Under the pieces are notes generated by a model. The model saw only the letters and a program-made list of their open reading frames with translations. It had not been told where the DNA came from and did no database searches. Positions 5,563 through 12,226 of a stretch of DNA of 14,227 nt are shown piece by piece. Within the stretch, counting starts at the first letter, position 1. Every line of letters starts with the position of its first letter. The translations under genes were made by a program, and so were the position numbers. The stretch spans positions 1 to 14,227 of the forward strand of contig CADCPU010000078.1 of assembly GCA_902803365.1 (NCBI GenBank), written 5' to 3'. The DNA is from Oscillospiraceae bacterium (lineage in GTDB: Bacteria > Bacillota_A > Clostridia > Saccharofermentanales > Saccharofermentanaceae).

Positions 5563-6323
5563 ACGGCCAGTGGTACATGAGCGGTCTGGACTATGATGAT
5601 CCCGATCGAATCAAGAGCAGCGACGAGCTTCTCAAGGTGATTGACCGCGTCGGATTCCTGCCTCTTTTTGAGAACGAAGTTCCGGGTTTTTCTGTCGAGA
5701 ATATGACTGCCGCTTCCGACTGGTGGTGCGGTGATGCCGATGTCGATCCTTGGGAATGGAGGATGGTCCTGGCCAGGACCGGCAAGGTAGCATACGGCAA
5801 ATTCTTCGGTAAAAAAGCGGGCTTTGTATCAAAGAAATGGTTCCCTCTTTTTGCCAATTACAGACGTGACGGTTATGACTTTGATTCGCGTTACGAAGAC
5901 GGCAAAGCAGGGTACAGGGAAAAGCTCATCATGGATCTTATGTGGCCCGATTCGGAGATATGCGAAGTCGAGCCGAAGACAGTCAAAAAACTTGTCACTA
6001 CACCTGCACTTTTTTCGTATGAGATCAAGGACAAAGCGGGATTCGGAAAAGGCGGCGAGAAGAACTTTGAAGGTACATGTTCAAAACTCCAGATGGAGTC
6101 ATATCTGATCGCCCGTGACTTTAAGCCGCGCCTCAATAAGAGCGGTGAAGGATACGGCTGGCCGATCGCGCTTTATACACTCCCCGAGTATCTCTGGGGA
6201 TACAGATTCGTGACATCCTGTTATAAGGAAGATCCCGCGGATTCATATGCGAAGATCATCTCTCAGATAATGAAGAACTTTGATGCGACGGAAGCACAAG
6301 TTCGCAAGGTCCTCAAACGATAA
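5550..6323 (+). CDS. AlkZ-related protein
   Basis: A 257-residue soluble protein that I recognise as the AlkZ-related family of Clostridia: VINGQWYMSGLDYDDP at the start, GFLPLFENEVPGFSVE, WWCGDADVDPWEWR (58-71), GKVAYGKFFGKKAGF (78-92), YRRDGYDFDSRYEDGK, AGFGKGGEKNFEG (163-175) and an aromatic C-terminal part (WPIALYTLPEYLWGYRF). The name reflects distant resemblance to the AlkZ/YcaQ winged-helix DNA glycosylases, but the QxQ or QxD catalytic motif of true AlkZ is not evident, so glycosylase activity is unproven. The ATG lies inside the end of the MBL gene; GGAG at 5535-5538 is a distant ribosome site, so coupling to upstream translation probably helps. Full length for its type. Confidence 0.75.
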   Translation: MEVINGQWYMSGLDYDDPDRIKSSDELLKVIDRVGFLPLFENEVPGFSVENMTAASDWWCGDADVDPWEWRMVLARTGKVAYGKFFGKKAGFVSKKWFPLFANYRRDGYDFDSRYEDGKAGYREKLIMDLMWPDSEICEVEPKTVKKLVTTPALFSYEIKDKAGFGKGGEKNFEGTCSKLQMESYLIARDFKPRLNKSGEGYGWPIALYTLPEYLWGYRFVTSCYKEDPADSYAKIISQIMKNFDATEAQVRKVLKR

Positions 6324-6335
6324 CTATTTTCACAA

Positions 6336-6444
6336 GTGGTCGCTTATGACCTCAAAGTATTGAAAGCACAGCCTTTTCGCGCTAAAAATAGCCTAAGCAT
6401 GCGGTCGCTAATGGCGAATTATTTTAAGCGCGGGAGGCGTAACG
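6336..6444 (+). promoter_or_regulatory. Promoter and candidate operators of the ABC exporter-TetR operon
   Basis: TTGAAA (6360-6365), 17 bases, TAAAAA (6383-6388) is the best promoter. Two similar 15-base boxes flank it: GTGGTCGCTTATGAC (6336-6350), upstream of the -35, and GCGGTCGCTAATGGC (6401-6415), just past the expected start; 12 of 15 bases agree and they are 65 bases apart. Each contains a short dyad (GGTC/GACC; TCGC/GCGA). CGCGCTAAAA (6378-6387) and TTTTAAGCGCG (6422-6432) are inverted copies with one extra base, and the right arm touches the GGGAGG ribosome site (6432-6437), so a leader hairpin might mask it. Confidence 0.45.
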
Positions 6445-7209
6445 ATGGATAAAAAGGATGTAGTTATCAGTACTTGTGACTTAAGGAAGGATTTTACTTC
6501 CGGCGGTAAGGATCACACTATAATCAGCGATATGAAACTCGAGATATACAGAGGCGATTTTACGGTGATAATGGGATCGTCGGGCGCGGGCAAATCGACG
6601 CTGCTTTACATGCTGTCGGGAATGGACAGACCGACGGAAGGCAAGATCGATTACTGCGGTGTTGATATCACGAGAATGAACGATGACAAGCTCGCGGTAT
6701 TCAGGCGCAGACACTGCGGATTTGTGTTCCAGCAGGTTCATCTTATGGACAGCATGAGCATCATGGATAATGTCATAAGCACGGGGATGCTCACGGGTCA
6801 AAAGCAGCGCAATCTCAAGAGCAAGGCGATGAGACTTTTCGACAGGATCGGAATATCCGAAGACATGACGACAAAATATTCGTCGCAGCTGTCAGGCGGC
6901 GAGGCTCAGCGCTGTGCGATGGTAAGAGCGCTCATAAACGATCCTGACGTTGTTTTCGCGGACGAGCCGACGGGCGCATTGAACAGCGCGGGTGTAAGTT
7001 CCGTGCTTAATGTCCTTACGGATATAAATAACTCGGGTCAGTCGGTCGTGATGGTAACGCACGATATCAAATCGGCGCGTCGCGGTAACAGGATCATCTA
7101 CCTTAAGGACGGCAGGATAGAGGGCGAGCTTCGTCTTCCCAGATACGTGAGCGGGGATAAGGATCGCCATGTTAAAGTTAAGGACTTTCTGGAGGCGATG
7201 GGATGGTAA
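6445..7209 (+). CDS. ABC transporter ATP-binding protein (MacB/LolD-type)
   Basis: A 254-residue ATPase with every expected element: Walker A GSSGAGKST (44-52), Q-loop FQQ (95-97), signature LSGGEAQR (149-156), Walker B VVFADE (169-174), D-loop after GALNSAG, and switch His206 in VTHD. Its close relatives (MacB, LolD, BceA, FtsE groups) power FtsX-type permeases that move lipoproteins, antimicrobial peptides or lipids by mechanical coupling rather than by a classical channel. The last codons overlap the permease start by 7 bases (ATGGTAA), so the two are made together. GGGAGG lies 7 bases before the ATG. The C-terminal 30 residues (LPRYVSGDKDRHVKVKDFLE) extend beyond the core, as in many clostridial members. 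Substrate unknown. Confidence 0.95.
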   Translation: MDKKDVVISTCDLRKDFTSGGKDHTIISDMKLEIYRGDFTVIMGSSGAGKSTLLYMLSGMDRPTEGKIDYCGVDITRMNDDKLAVFRRRHCGFVFQQVHLMDSMSIMDNVISTGMLTGQKQRNLKSKAMRLFDRIGISEDMTTKYSSQLSGGEAQRCAMVRALINDPDVVFADEPTGALNSAGVSSVLNVLTDINNSGQSVVMVTHDIKSARRGNRIIYLKDGRIEGELRLPRYVSGDKDRHVKVKDFLEAMGW

Positions 7210-9569
7210 GACTTATCAAGGCTAATATTCGAAAAGACAGGACCTTTCTCGTGATCTTCTCGCTCATAATCATAATGTCGACTTTCCTCATGAACCTGGG
7301 TCTTCTTGCATCGCGTTATGAGGATCTCTATAACGAGTATATCGATGAGACTTCGACACGGGATTACGCAGTCTTTGCGGCCTATTCATATACGGGCGGA
7401 GATGTGGATCTGACGGACTTTTTTGACAACAGGGAATACATAGAAGGATACGACATAATGGAAGTCGTCATGATGAATTCCTTCACGCTTAAGACGAGTA
7501 ATGATACTGAGAAAAAGATGGCGACCGATTGGATGTTCCAGAGCCTGGAAGATGAGGGCGCCGCAGGGATCATAAGATTTGCCGAACGTGATGACAGCGT
7601 GCCCGGCAAGAAGATATACATGAATATGTATACGGCATTGAGCAATGATCTTAAAATCGGTGACAAAGTATATCTGGATTCCGTTCAGGGCAAGTATGAA
7701 TACACGGTCGCAGGTATATATCAGCACCTCATGATGGGATCATCCTACACATATTATTCCGTGATGGTCGACGGGGATGAATTTGCAAGGCTTAAGGCAG
7801 ATCGTGATGATGCTCTGAAGGCAGGAGCTGATATTGCATGGGACCACATGATGTATGTTGATATCAAGGACGGTAAGGATGTTGAGACATGCCTTAAGGA
7901 TACGAAAGAGACCATCGCGACGGACTATGGTGTGCCGGATGAAGGATTCGCGCACGAAGAAGGCATATATTCATATACGGCAGTGACCAATATCCTCGCT
8001 GCATTTATGGGTGCTTTTGCTGCGCTCATCATGATCATATGCGTGATCGTCGTCGTGTTTACGATGAACAACAATATCAACAGGGATATCAGGAACATCG
8101 GTGCGCTCAAGGCAGTGGGTCACACGGTCGCGCAGATAAGAAGAGCTCTCATGTCCGAATATATCCTCTTGGGATCTGTCGGAAGCATCCTGGGTATCAC
8201 GCTTTCCTATGCGGCATTCCCGGTCCTTGATAAGCTCTATATCAGGGAGATATCGGGCCTTATCTGGAAGAACAGATTCTATCCGAAGCTCAGCCTTTTG
8301 GTGATCGTCGGCGTTATCGCCGTGATCATTGTTACGACATTCTTCTCGACTATCAAAGTGGGAAAACTCCATCCTGCAAATGCGCTCAGATTCGGTCTTC
8401 AGACTACCGGTTCTCTTCGCGATCATATGCCGCTTTCGAAGACGCGCGGCGGAGTCGATCTGCTCCTCTCGATCAAGAGTTTTTTGAGGAACAGAGGTCA
8501 GAATCTTATCGTCGGTGGCATCCTTTTCGCGGTCGCCTTCGTGACGGTGTTCTCGATGGTCCTCTACTATAATACGCAGGTCGATATCAACAACTTTCAG
8601 CGTATGATAATCGGGGACGTGGCAGATGCTTTCTTCTATGTTAAGGATACTTCTCCGAAGGCCGTTAACAGCTCGATAGAAAATCTCCGAAAGCTCGACG
8701 GTGTGACAGCCGCATACGGTATCACGGCATACTACGCTTATATCGGTGACAAGCAGACTGACTTCGTTTATTGTACCGATCCGACGCAGCTGAGCTTTGA
8801 ACTATATGAAGGCAGGCTCTGTTCACGCGATGACGAGACTGTGCTCGGAAGTTCACTCGCAGATGAATTGGGTCTCGGAGTAGGCGATACCGTTGACGTG
8901 ACCTTCGCGGGCAAGACGAAAACATTCAAGGTCACGGGACTTCAGCAGTCCGCGATGAATAACAGGCTCTATGTGACGGGCGACGCCGCGGAGGAGCTGG
9001 GAGTGATGGTCAATTACGATTACATCAGGGTCAGGATCAAGGACGCGGATGCCGCCAAGGTCGATTCGATTCTCAAGGCGGGCATGGCTCTCGGCGACAG
9101 CAATATCATCAACACCGAAAACGATTATGAGTATCAGCACAGCGACGAGAATACGCCGGTATTTGCCGTAGGTCTTATCGTGCTCATCATGGTCGCATTA
9201 AATATCGCGATCGTCTTTCTGGTCATAAGGCTGCTACTTAAGACTGTCTTCGTCAAAAGCGAGAAGGAATTCGGTATCAAGAAGGCTCTCGGCTTTACGA
9301 GCACCCAGCTGAGGATCCAGTTATGTCTCTCGCTTCTGCCTGCGACACTTATCGGTTCCGTAGCGGGAGCGGTCGCCGGATACTTCTTCGTTAATCCTCT
9401 GTTCGGGTTCGTCCTGAACGGCTACGGCCTTAAGAACTCCAACCTCATCATCAAGCCGTCTCTCACTTTTGCGGCCTGTATTGTGGTAACATTATCAGTG
9501 TTCGTATTAAGCTACATAATGTCTTACAGGATGAAGAAAGTATCAGCTTACGATCTTATCCGCGAATGA
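7203..9569 (+). CDS. FtsX-like ABC transporter permease (duplicated, 8-helix)
   Basis: A 788-residue membrane protein with two FtsX units. Helices lie at about 13-35, 260-288, 316-342, 362-383 (first unit) and 434-456, 654-680, 705-731, 752-774 (second). Each unit has a large extracytoplasmic domain between its first and second helices (about 36-259 and 457-653). The coupling segments after the second helix are alike: NINRDIRNIGALKAVG (291-306) and KSEKEFGIKKALGF (685-698), both of the type [DE]-x-G-x-x-KA-[LV]-G that contacts the ATPase. The tail SAYDLIRE is the usual FtsX ending. Function inferred: type VII ABC exporter or extractor of an amphipathic compound, peptide or lipid. Resistance or cell-envelope roles are both plausible. 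The TetR gene 16 bases downstream is likely its regulator. Confidence 0.93.
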   Translation: MVRLIKANIRKDRTFLVIFSLIIIMSTFLMNLGLLASRYEDLYNEYIDETSTRDYAVFAAYSYTGGDVDLTDFFDNREYIEGYDIMEVVMMNSFTLKTSNDTEKKMATDWMFQSLEDEGAAGIIRFAERDDSVPGKKIYMNMYTALSNDLKIGDKVYLDSVQGKYEYTVAGIYQHLMMGSSYTYYSVMVDGDEFARLKADRDDALKAGADIAWDHMMYVDIKDGKDVETCLKDTKETIATDYGVPDEGFAHEEGIYSYTAVTNILAAFMGAFAALIMIICVIVVVFTMNNNINRDIRNIGALKAVGHTVAQIRRALMSEYILLGSVGSILGITLSYAAFPVLDKLYIREISGLIWKNRFYPKLSLLVIVGVIAVIIVTTFFSTIKVGKLHPANALRFGLQTTGSLRDHMPLSKTRGGVDLLLSIKSFLRNRGQNLIVGGILFAVAFVTVFSMVLYYNTQVDINNFQRMIIGDVADAFFYVKDTSPKAVNSSIENLRKLDGVTAAYGITAYYAYIGDKQTDFVYCTDPTQLSFELYEGRLCSRDDETVLGSSLADELGLGVGDTVDVTFAGKTKTFKVTGLQQSAMNNRLYVTGDAAEELGVMVNYDYIRVRIKDADAAKVDSILKAGMALGDSNIINTENDYEYQHSDENTPVFAVGLIVLIMVALNIAIVFLVIRLLLKTVFVKSEKEFGIKKALGFTSTQLRIQLCLSLLPATLIGSVAGAVAGYFFVNPLFGFVLNGYGLKNSNLIIKPSLTFAACIVVTLSVFVLSYIMSYRMKKVSAYDLIRE

Positions 9570-9585
9570 CCTCGGAGGCGCTCCT

Positions 9586-10149
9586 ATGCAGATCAAAAAA
9601 GACGATATCAGAAACAAGATCCTCGATATATCCGAGAAGCTCTTTATCAAGAATGGTTACGACAATACCTCGCTCAAGCAGATCTCCGAGAAGAGCTATA
9701 TCAGTAAGAGCAACATCTACCGCTACTTCAGTTCCAAGGAAGAGATCTATGAGATACTCGCAGGTCCTGCAAGAGTGAGTGCCGTCGCTGCGATCGAGAA
9801 ATTCAGCGCCGGTGATTATACTGGTAAATACACACCCGATAAGATAGATGAGATATCGGAGATCTTATCCGAGGTCATGAGCCGCCATCGAAAAGGCATG
9901 CTCATCATGCTCAACTGCGACGGCGGAAATGATAAGGCTTTTATCACGCAGAAGCTCTGTCAGTTCTTTGTCGAAGGCTGCCCGCTCAAAGACGAGGCGT
10001 TCAAGATCCAGGTGGCTTCGCTCCTTCTTACGGGGCTTATCGACATCCTCCTGAAGTATGAAGACGAGCAGGAGATAAGGTATCGCCTGAAGCTTTTGTT
10101 CAGCTATCACTATCTCGGATTGAACGGAGTCAAGGCATCGGAATTATAA
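9586..10149 (+). CDS. TetR/AcrR-family transcriptional regulator, probable repressor of the ABC exporter operon
   Basis: A 187-residue TetR protein. Residues 5-55 are the tetR_N domain: IRNKILDISEKLFIKNGYDN, then SLKQISEKSYISKSNIYRYF (the helix-turn-helix) and SSKEEIYEIL. The remaining alpha-helical part (60-187) is the ligand and dimer domain, without a recognisable subfamily. GGAGG (9571-9575) stands 10 bases before the ATG and just after the permease stop codon, so the gene is the third member of the exporter operon. Co-transcription suggests feedback control: an inducer of the exporter would release the repressor. The two 15-base boxes flanking the operon promoter are the obvious candidate sites, by inference. 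Confidence 0.92.
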   Translation: MQIKKDDIRNKILDISEKLFIKNGYDNTSLKQISEKSYISKSNIYRYFSSKEEIYEILAGPARVSAVAAIEKFSAGDYTGKYTPDKIDEISEILSEVMSRHRKGMLIMLNCDGGNDKAFITQKLCQFFVEGCPLKDEAFKIQVASLLLTGLIDILLKYEDEQEIRYRLKLLFSYHYLGLNGVKASEL

Positions 10150-10167
10150 GCCGATATCTTATCTATG

Positions 10168-10197
10168 TTTTTCTTTTCGCGCAATTTGCATTATAGT
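10168..10197 (+). promoter_or_regulatory. Probable promoter of the TlpA-CXXC-polyferredoxin operon
   Basis: TATAGT (10192-10197) is a reasonable -10 about 30 bases before the ATG at 10228. The -35 region (10168-10174) is only T-rich. CTTTTCGCGC (10173-10182) lies between them; a near-identical word lies between the -35 and -10 of the ABC operon. No terminator is visible after the TetR gene ending at 10149, so partial read-through from the exporter operon is possible. Confidence 0.4.
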
Positions 10198-10227
10198 AGT
10201 AGCAGTATTGGGCGGTTGGAGGAAAAC

Positions 10228-10860
10228 ATGAAAAAGATTATTCCGGTTATGATATGCGCAGCGATGGCGTTTTCGATGACGGCGTGCTGCAAGGAAGAGG
10301 TCAAGGAGACATCATCCGAGACGACAACAACGGCAGCAGAGACTTCCGAAGAGACCGAGGCTGAAGAGTCAGAGTCGATCAAGGAACCTGAATGGAACGA
10401 AGATACTTATAAGCTCCTCGATAAGTTCTCTTTTAAGACAGTCGACAGGGAAGGCAATGAGGTCAGCGATTCTGTTTTCGCCGATCATGAGCTCACCATG
10501 ATAAACCTCTGGGAGCCTTGGTGCGGCCCGTGCGTTGAGGAGATGCCTGAGATCCAGAAGCTTTACGATAACTATAAGAGCAAGGGTTTCTACGTTATCG
10601 GTGTATATACGGAAGATACCATGGAAGAAGATGTCGACATGATCCTCGAGGATGCGGGCATCAATTATTCCATCCTTAAGTTCAGCGATGATTTCAGTAA
10701 ATATCAGACCTCATATGTGCCGACTACGTTCTTCGTAGATAAGAACGGCAAGGTAGTCGACTTCGGTATCGACAGCATGGGAGACGGTTCTCCGTGCATC
10801 GTCGGAGCGAACACATATGAAGGTTGGGAGAGCATAATAAATCTTTATCTGGAGCATTGA
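10228..10860 (+). CDS. TlpA-like thioredoxin-fold lipoprotein (thiol-disulfide reductase)
   Basis: A 210-residue exported thioredoxin. Residues 1-20 are a lipoprotein signal (basic MKK, hydrophobic IIPVMICAAMAF, lipobox-like MTAC with Cys20, followed by a second Cys21). Residues 22-57 are an acidic, Thr/Ser/Glu-rich tether. The thioredoxin domain (about 60-210) has the TlpA active site WCGPC (98-102) in INLWEPWCGPCVEEMPEIQ and the cis-proline loop VPTTFFVDKNGKVV (164-177). A third cysteine, C190 in GSPCIVG, is unusual and might form an extra disulfide. It likely keeps extracytoplasmic thiols reduced or serves peroxide defence. The start at 10228 is chosen over an in-frame codon at 10165 because GGAGG precedes it and the lipoprotein signal begins there. 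It is separated by 2 bases from the CXXC peptide gene. Confidence 0.92.
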   Translation: MKKIIPVMICAAMAFSMTACCKEEVKETSSETTTTAAETSEETEAEESESIKEPEWNEDTYKLLDKFSFKTVDREGNEVSDSVFADHELTMINLWEPWCGPCVEEMPEIQKLYDNYKSKGFYVIGVYTEDTMEEDVDMILEDAGINYSILKFSDDFSKYQTSYVPTTFFVDKNGKVVDFGIDSMGDGSPCIVGANTYEGWESIINLYLEH

Positions 10861-10862
10861 CC

Positions 10863-11000
10863 ATGAAGCGCAATGTTCCTGCCGTTATCCTGATCACAGC
10901 AGCGATCGTCCTGATCGCCATAGGAATCTACATGAAGCAGCCGGGCGCCGTTATGCGCAAGGCGGTAAGGATATGTATGGAGTGTATCGGTCTTGGATAG
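10863..11000 (+). CDS. CD1871A-family small membrane protein with CXXC motif
   Basis: A 45-residue protein: basic MKRN, one membrane helix (about 5-23, PAVILITAAIVLIAIGIY), a basic segment (MKQPGAVMRKAVRI) and a C-terminal CMECIGLG with Cys38 and Cys41 as CXXC. This matches the small CD1871A-type CXXC proteins of Clostridia, found beside TlpA-like and 4Fe-4S membrane proteins. The ATG is 2 bases after the TlpA stop, so it is probably read by re-initiation, and its stop overlaps the start of the polyferredoxin by 8 bases. The GGAG of the next gene's ribosome site (10979-10982) lies in the codons for Met-Glu of the CXXC motif. Proposed role: thiol relay between the polyferredoxin and the lipoprotein; topology cannot be settled from charge alone. 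Confidence 0.85.
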   Translation: MKRNVPAVILITAAIVLIAIGIYMKQPGAVMRKAVRICMECIGLG

Positions 11001-11841
11001 AAAGAAGATAAGATTCGGGATCCAGGCGGCGGCCACCCTCATACAGAACGCGAATCTCAAGGGCTTTTTCACGGGCAAGATCCATGACGGCCCGACAAAG
11101 AACGTCTGCGTTCCGGGACTCAACTGTTATTCGTGCCCGGGCGCCGTCGGTTCGTGCCCGATCGGCTCTCTCCAGAACTTTTTGAGCGGCATGAAGTTCA
11201 GATTCCCGTACTATGTCCTGGGACTTCTGATATTCTTCGGTGCGGTCCTGGGCCGCGCGGTATGCGGCTTTCTGTGCCCGTTCGGATTCCTTCAGGATCT
11301 CATATACAAGATCCCGTTCATAAAGCGCAACAGGTTTAAGCTTGACCGTATCCTCAGATACCTCAAGTACGCGGTCCTCGCGCTTCTTGTCGTGATACTT
11401 CCGATGACTTTTAACCTGACGCCGTTCTTCTGCAAATACGTCTGTCCTGACGGAACGATCGCAGGCATCATGCTCGCTGCCGCAGACAGCAGTGTAAGGA
11501 GCGCTTTAGGTCCGCTCTTCAGTTGGAAGCTCATACTTCTCTTGATCTTTATCGTGACGGGCCTCATTGTAAGGCGCCCGTTCTGTAAGTATGTTTGCCC
11601 GCTCGGTGCGATATACGGATTCTTTAACAAGGTCTCGCTCTACCGAATGACATTGAACAAAGACAGATGCATCAACTGCAAGGCCTGTGCCAAGGCATGC
11701 CAGATGAACATCGATCCGTCAAAGACACCGAACAGCATGGAATGCATCCGTTGCGGCGAGTGCCTGGACGCATGCCCGGTAAATGCGCTTCATATGGGAT
11801 TTGGTGAAGGGAAGAAGGATCACTCCTTGAGTGATTCCTGA
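10993..11841 (+). CDS. Membrane polyferredoxin (4Fe-4S binding protein, NapH/CcoG-like)
   Basis: A 282-residue integral iron-sulfur protein starting at TTG, with GGAG 10 bases upstream and an 8-base overlap with the CXXC gene. Residues 39-56 carry CVPGLNCYSCPGAVGSCP, a cysteine cluster typical of this subfamily. Three CxxxCP motifs follow: CGFLCPFG (91-98), CKYVCPDG (147-154) and CKYVCPLG (198-205), characteristic of Fer4_5 / NapH membrane proteins. Hydrophobic segments lie at about 72-88, 126-140 and 178-194. The C-terminus has two classical 4Fe-4S clusters, CINCKACAKAC (226-236) and CIRCGECLDACP (251-262). It likely passes electrons from cytosolic ferredoxin or flavodoxin to the membrane. 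With the neighbours this suggests electron supply to the exported thioredoxin. The 3' end overlaps the convergent gene by 22 bases. Confidence 0.92.
   Translation: MDRKKIRFGIQAAATLIQNANLKGFFTGKIHDGPTKNVCVPGLNCYSCPGAVGSCPIGSLQNFLSGMKFRFPYYVLGLLIFFGAVLGRAVCGFLCPFGFLQDLIYKIPFIKRNRFKLDRILRYLKYAVLALLVVILPMTFNLTPFFCKYVCPDGTIAGIMLAAADSSVRSALGPLFSWKLILLLIFIVTGLIVRRPFCKYVCPLGAIYGFFNKVSLYRMTLNKDRCINCKACAKACQMNIDPSKTPNSMECIRCGECLDACPVNALHMGFGEGKKDHSLSDS
11817..11838. terminator. Hairpin over the convergent 3' overlap
   Basis: GGATCACTC (11817-11825) pairs with GAGTGATTCC (11829-11838) with a CTT loop and one bulged T, giving nine pairs. It lies just inside the end of both convergent genes (stops at 11839-11841 plus and 11820-11822 minus). 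No T-run follows on either strand, so termination strength is doubtful; it may protect 3' ends. Confidence 0.4.
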
Positions 11842-12164
11842 AGTTCGAGCATCTCGGCTCTCAGCTTGTCGCGCTTGTTGTTGAGCTCGAAAACTATGCG
11901 GATGTTCTTGCGATACCACATCGCGAGATAGACTATGATTCCGACCAATGCGGCTACGATACCGAACGTGATGATCGTCGTGACGCCCTGCGAATAGATA
12001 AGGCAAAGGATCGCGATGAAGAGAACGTGGACCAGAACGAGAACGATCGCAACGATCGCGACGACCAGCCTGGGGTTCGTCTTGTTCGCACGCTTTACAG
12101 TGACATCAATGTCCTTGATCTCATTTTTAAGTTCATTTATCTTCTCGTTTGTCTCGTTTTCCAC
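11820..12164 (-). CDS. Small coiled-coil membrane protein of unknown function
   Basis: A 114-residue protein with an N-terminal charged helix (NEKINELKNEIKDIDVTVKR, 6-25), two membrane helices (about 32-56 and 60-83) and a C-terminal charged helix (ELNNKRDKLRAEMLELQESL, 93-112). The heptad-like Leu/Ile spacing suggests both ends form coiled coils in the cytoplasm. The start is GTG at 12164; no in-frame ATG lies upstream and the ribosome site is weak (AGAGAAAG, too far upstream), so start confidence is modest. It does not resemble a named family. It lies downstream of the TetR gene on the same strand but a hairpin separates them. Confidence 0.7.
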   Translation of the reverse strand: MENETNEKINELKNEIKDIDVTVKRANKTNPRLVVAIVAIVLVLVHVLFIAILCLIYSQGVTTIITFGIVAALVGIIVYLAMWYRKNIRIVFELNNKRDKLRAEMLELQESLKE

Positions 12165-12202
12165 AACTGATGCCCGGCTTTCTCTTATGATTATCTATGT
12201 TA

Positions 12203-12222
12203 CTTTTTCGTGCGCGAAAAAG
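12203..12222 (-). terminator. Hairpin between the TetR gene and the small membrane protein
   Basis: CTTTTTCG (12203-12210) and CGAAAAAG (12215-12222) are perfect 8-bp inverted arms around TGCG, beginning 5 bases past the TetR stop on the minus strand. The stem is A/T-rich apart from two C-G pairs, and no T-run follows on the minus strand, so termination would be partial. TAGATAAT on the minus strand just after it might be a -10 for the following gene. Confidence 0.4.
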
Positions 12223-12226
12223 CAAT

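Noticed and set aside
7971..8426. 151-codon minus-strand frame rich in His, Asp and Arg
   Set aside because: The composition is what antisense reading of the permease gives; no start signal.
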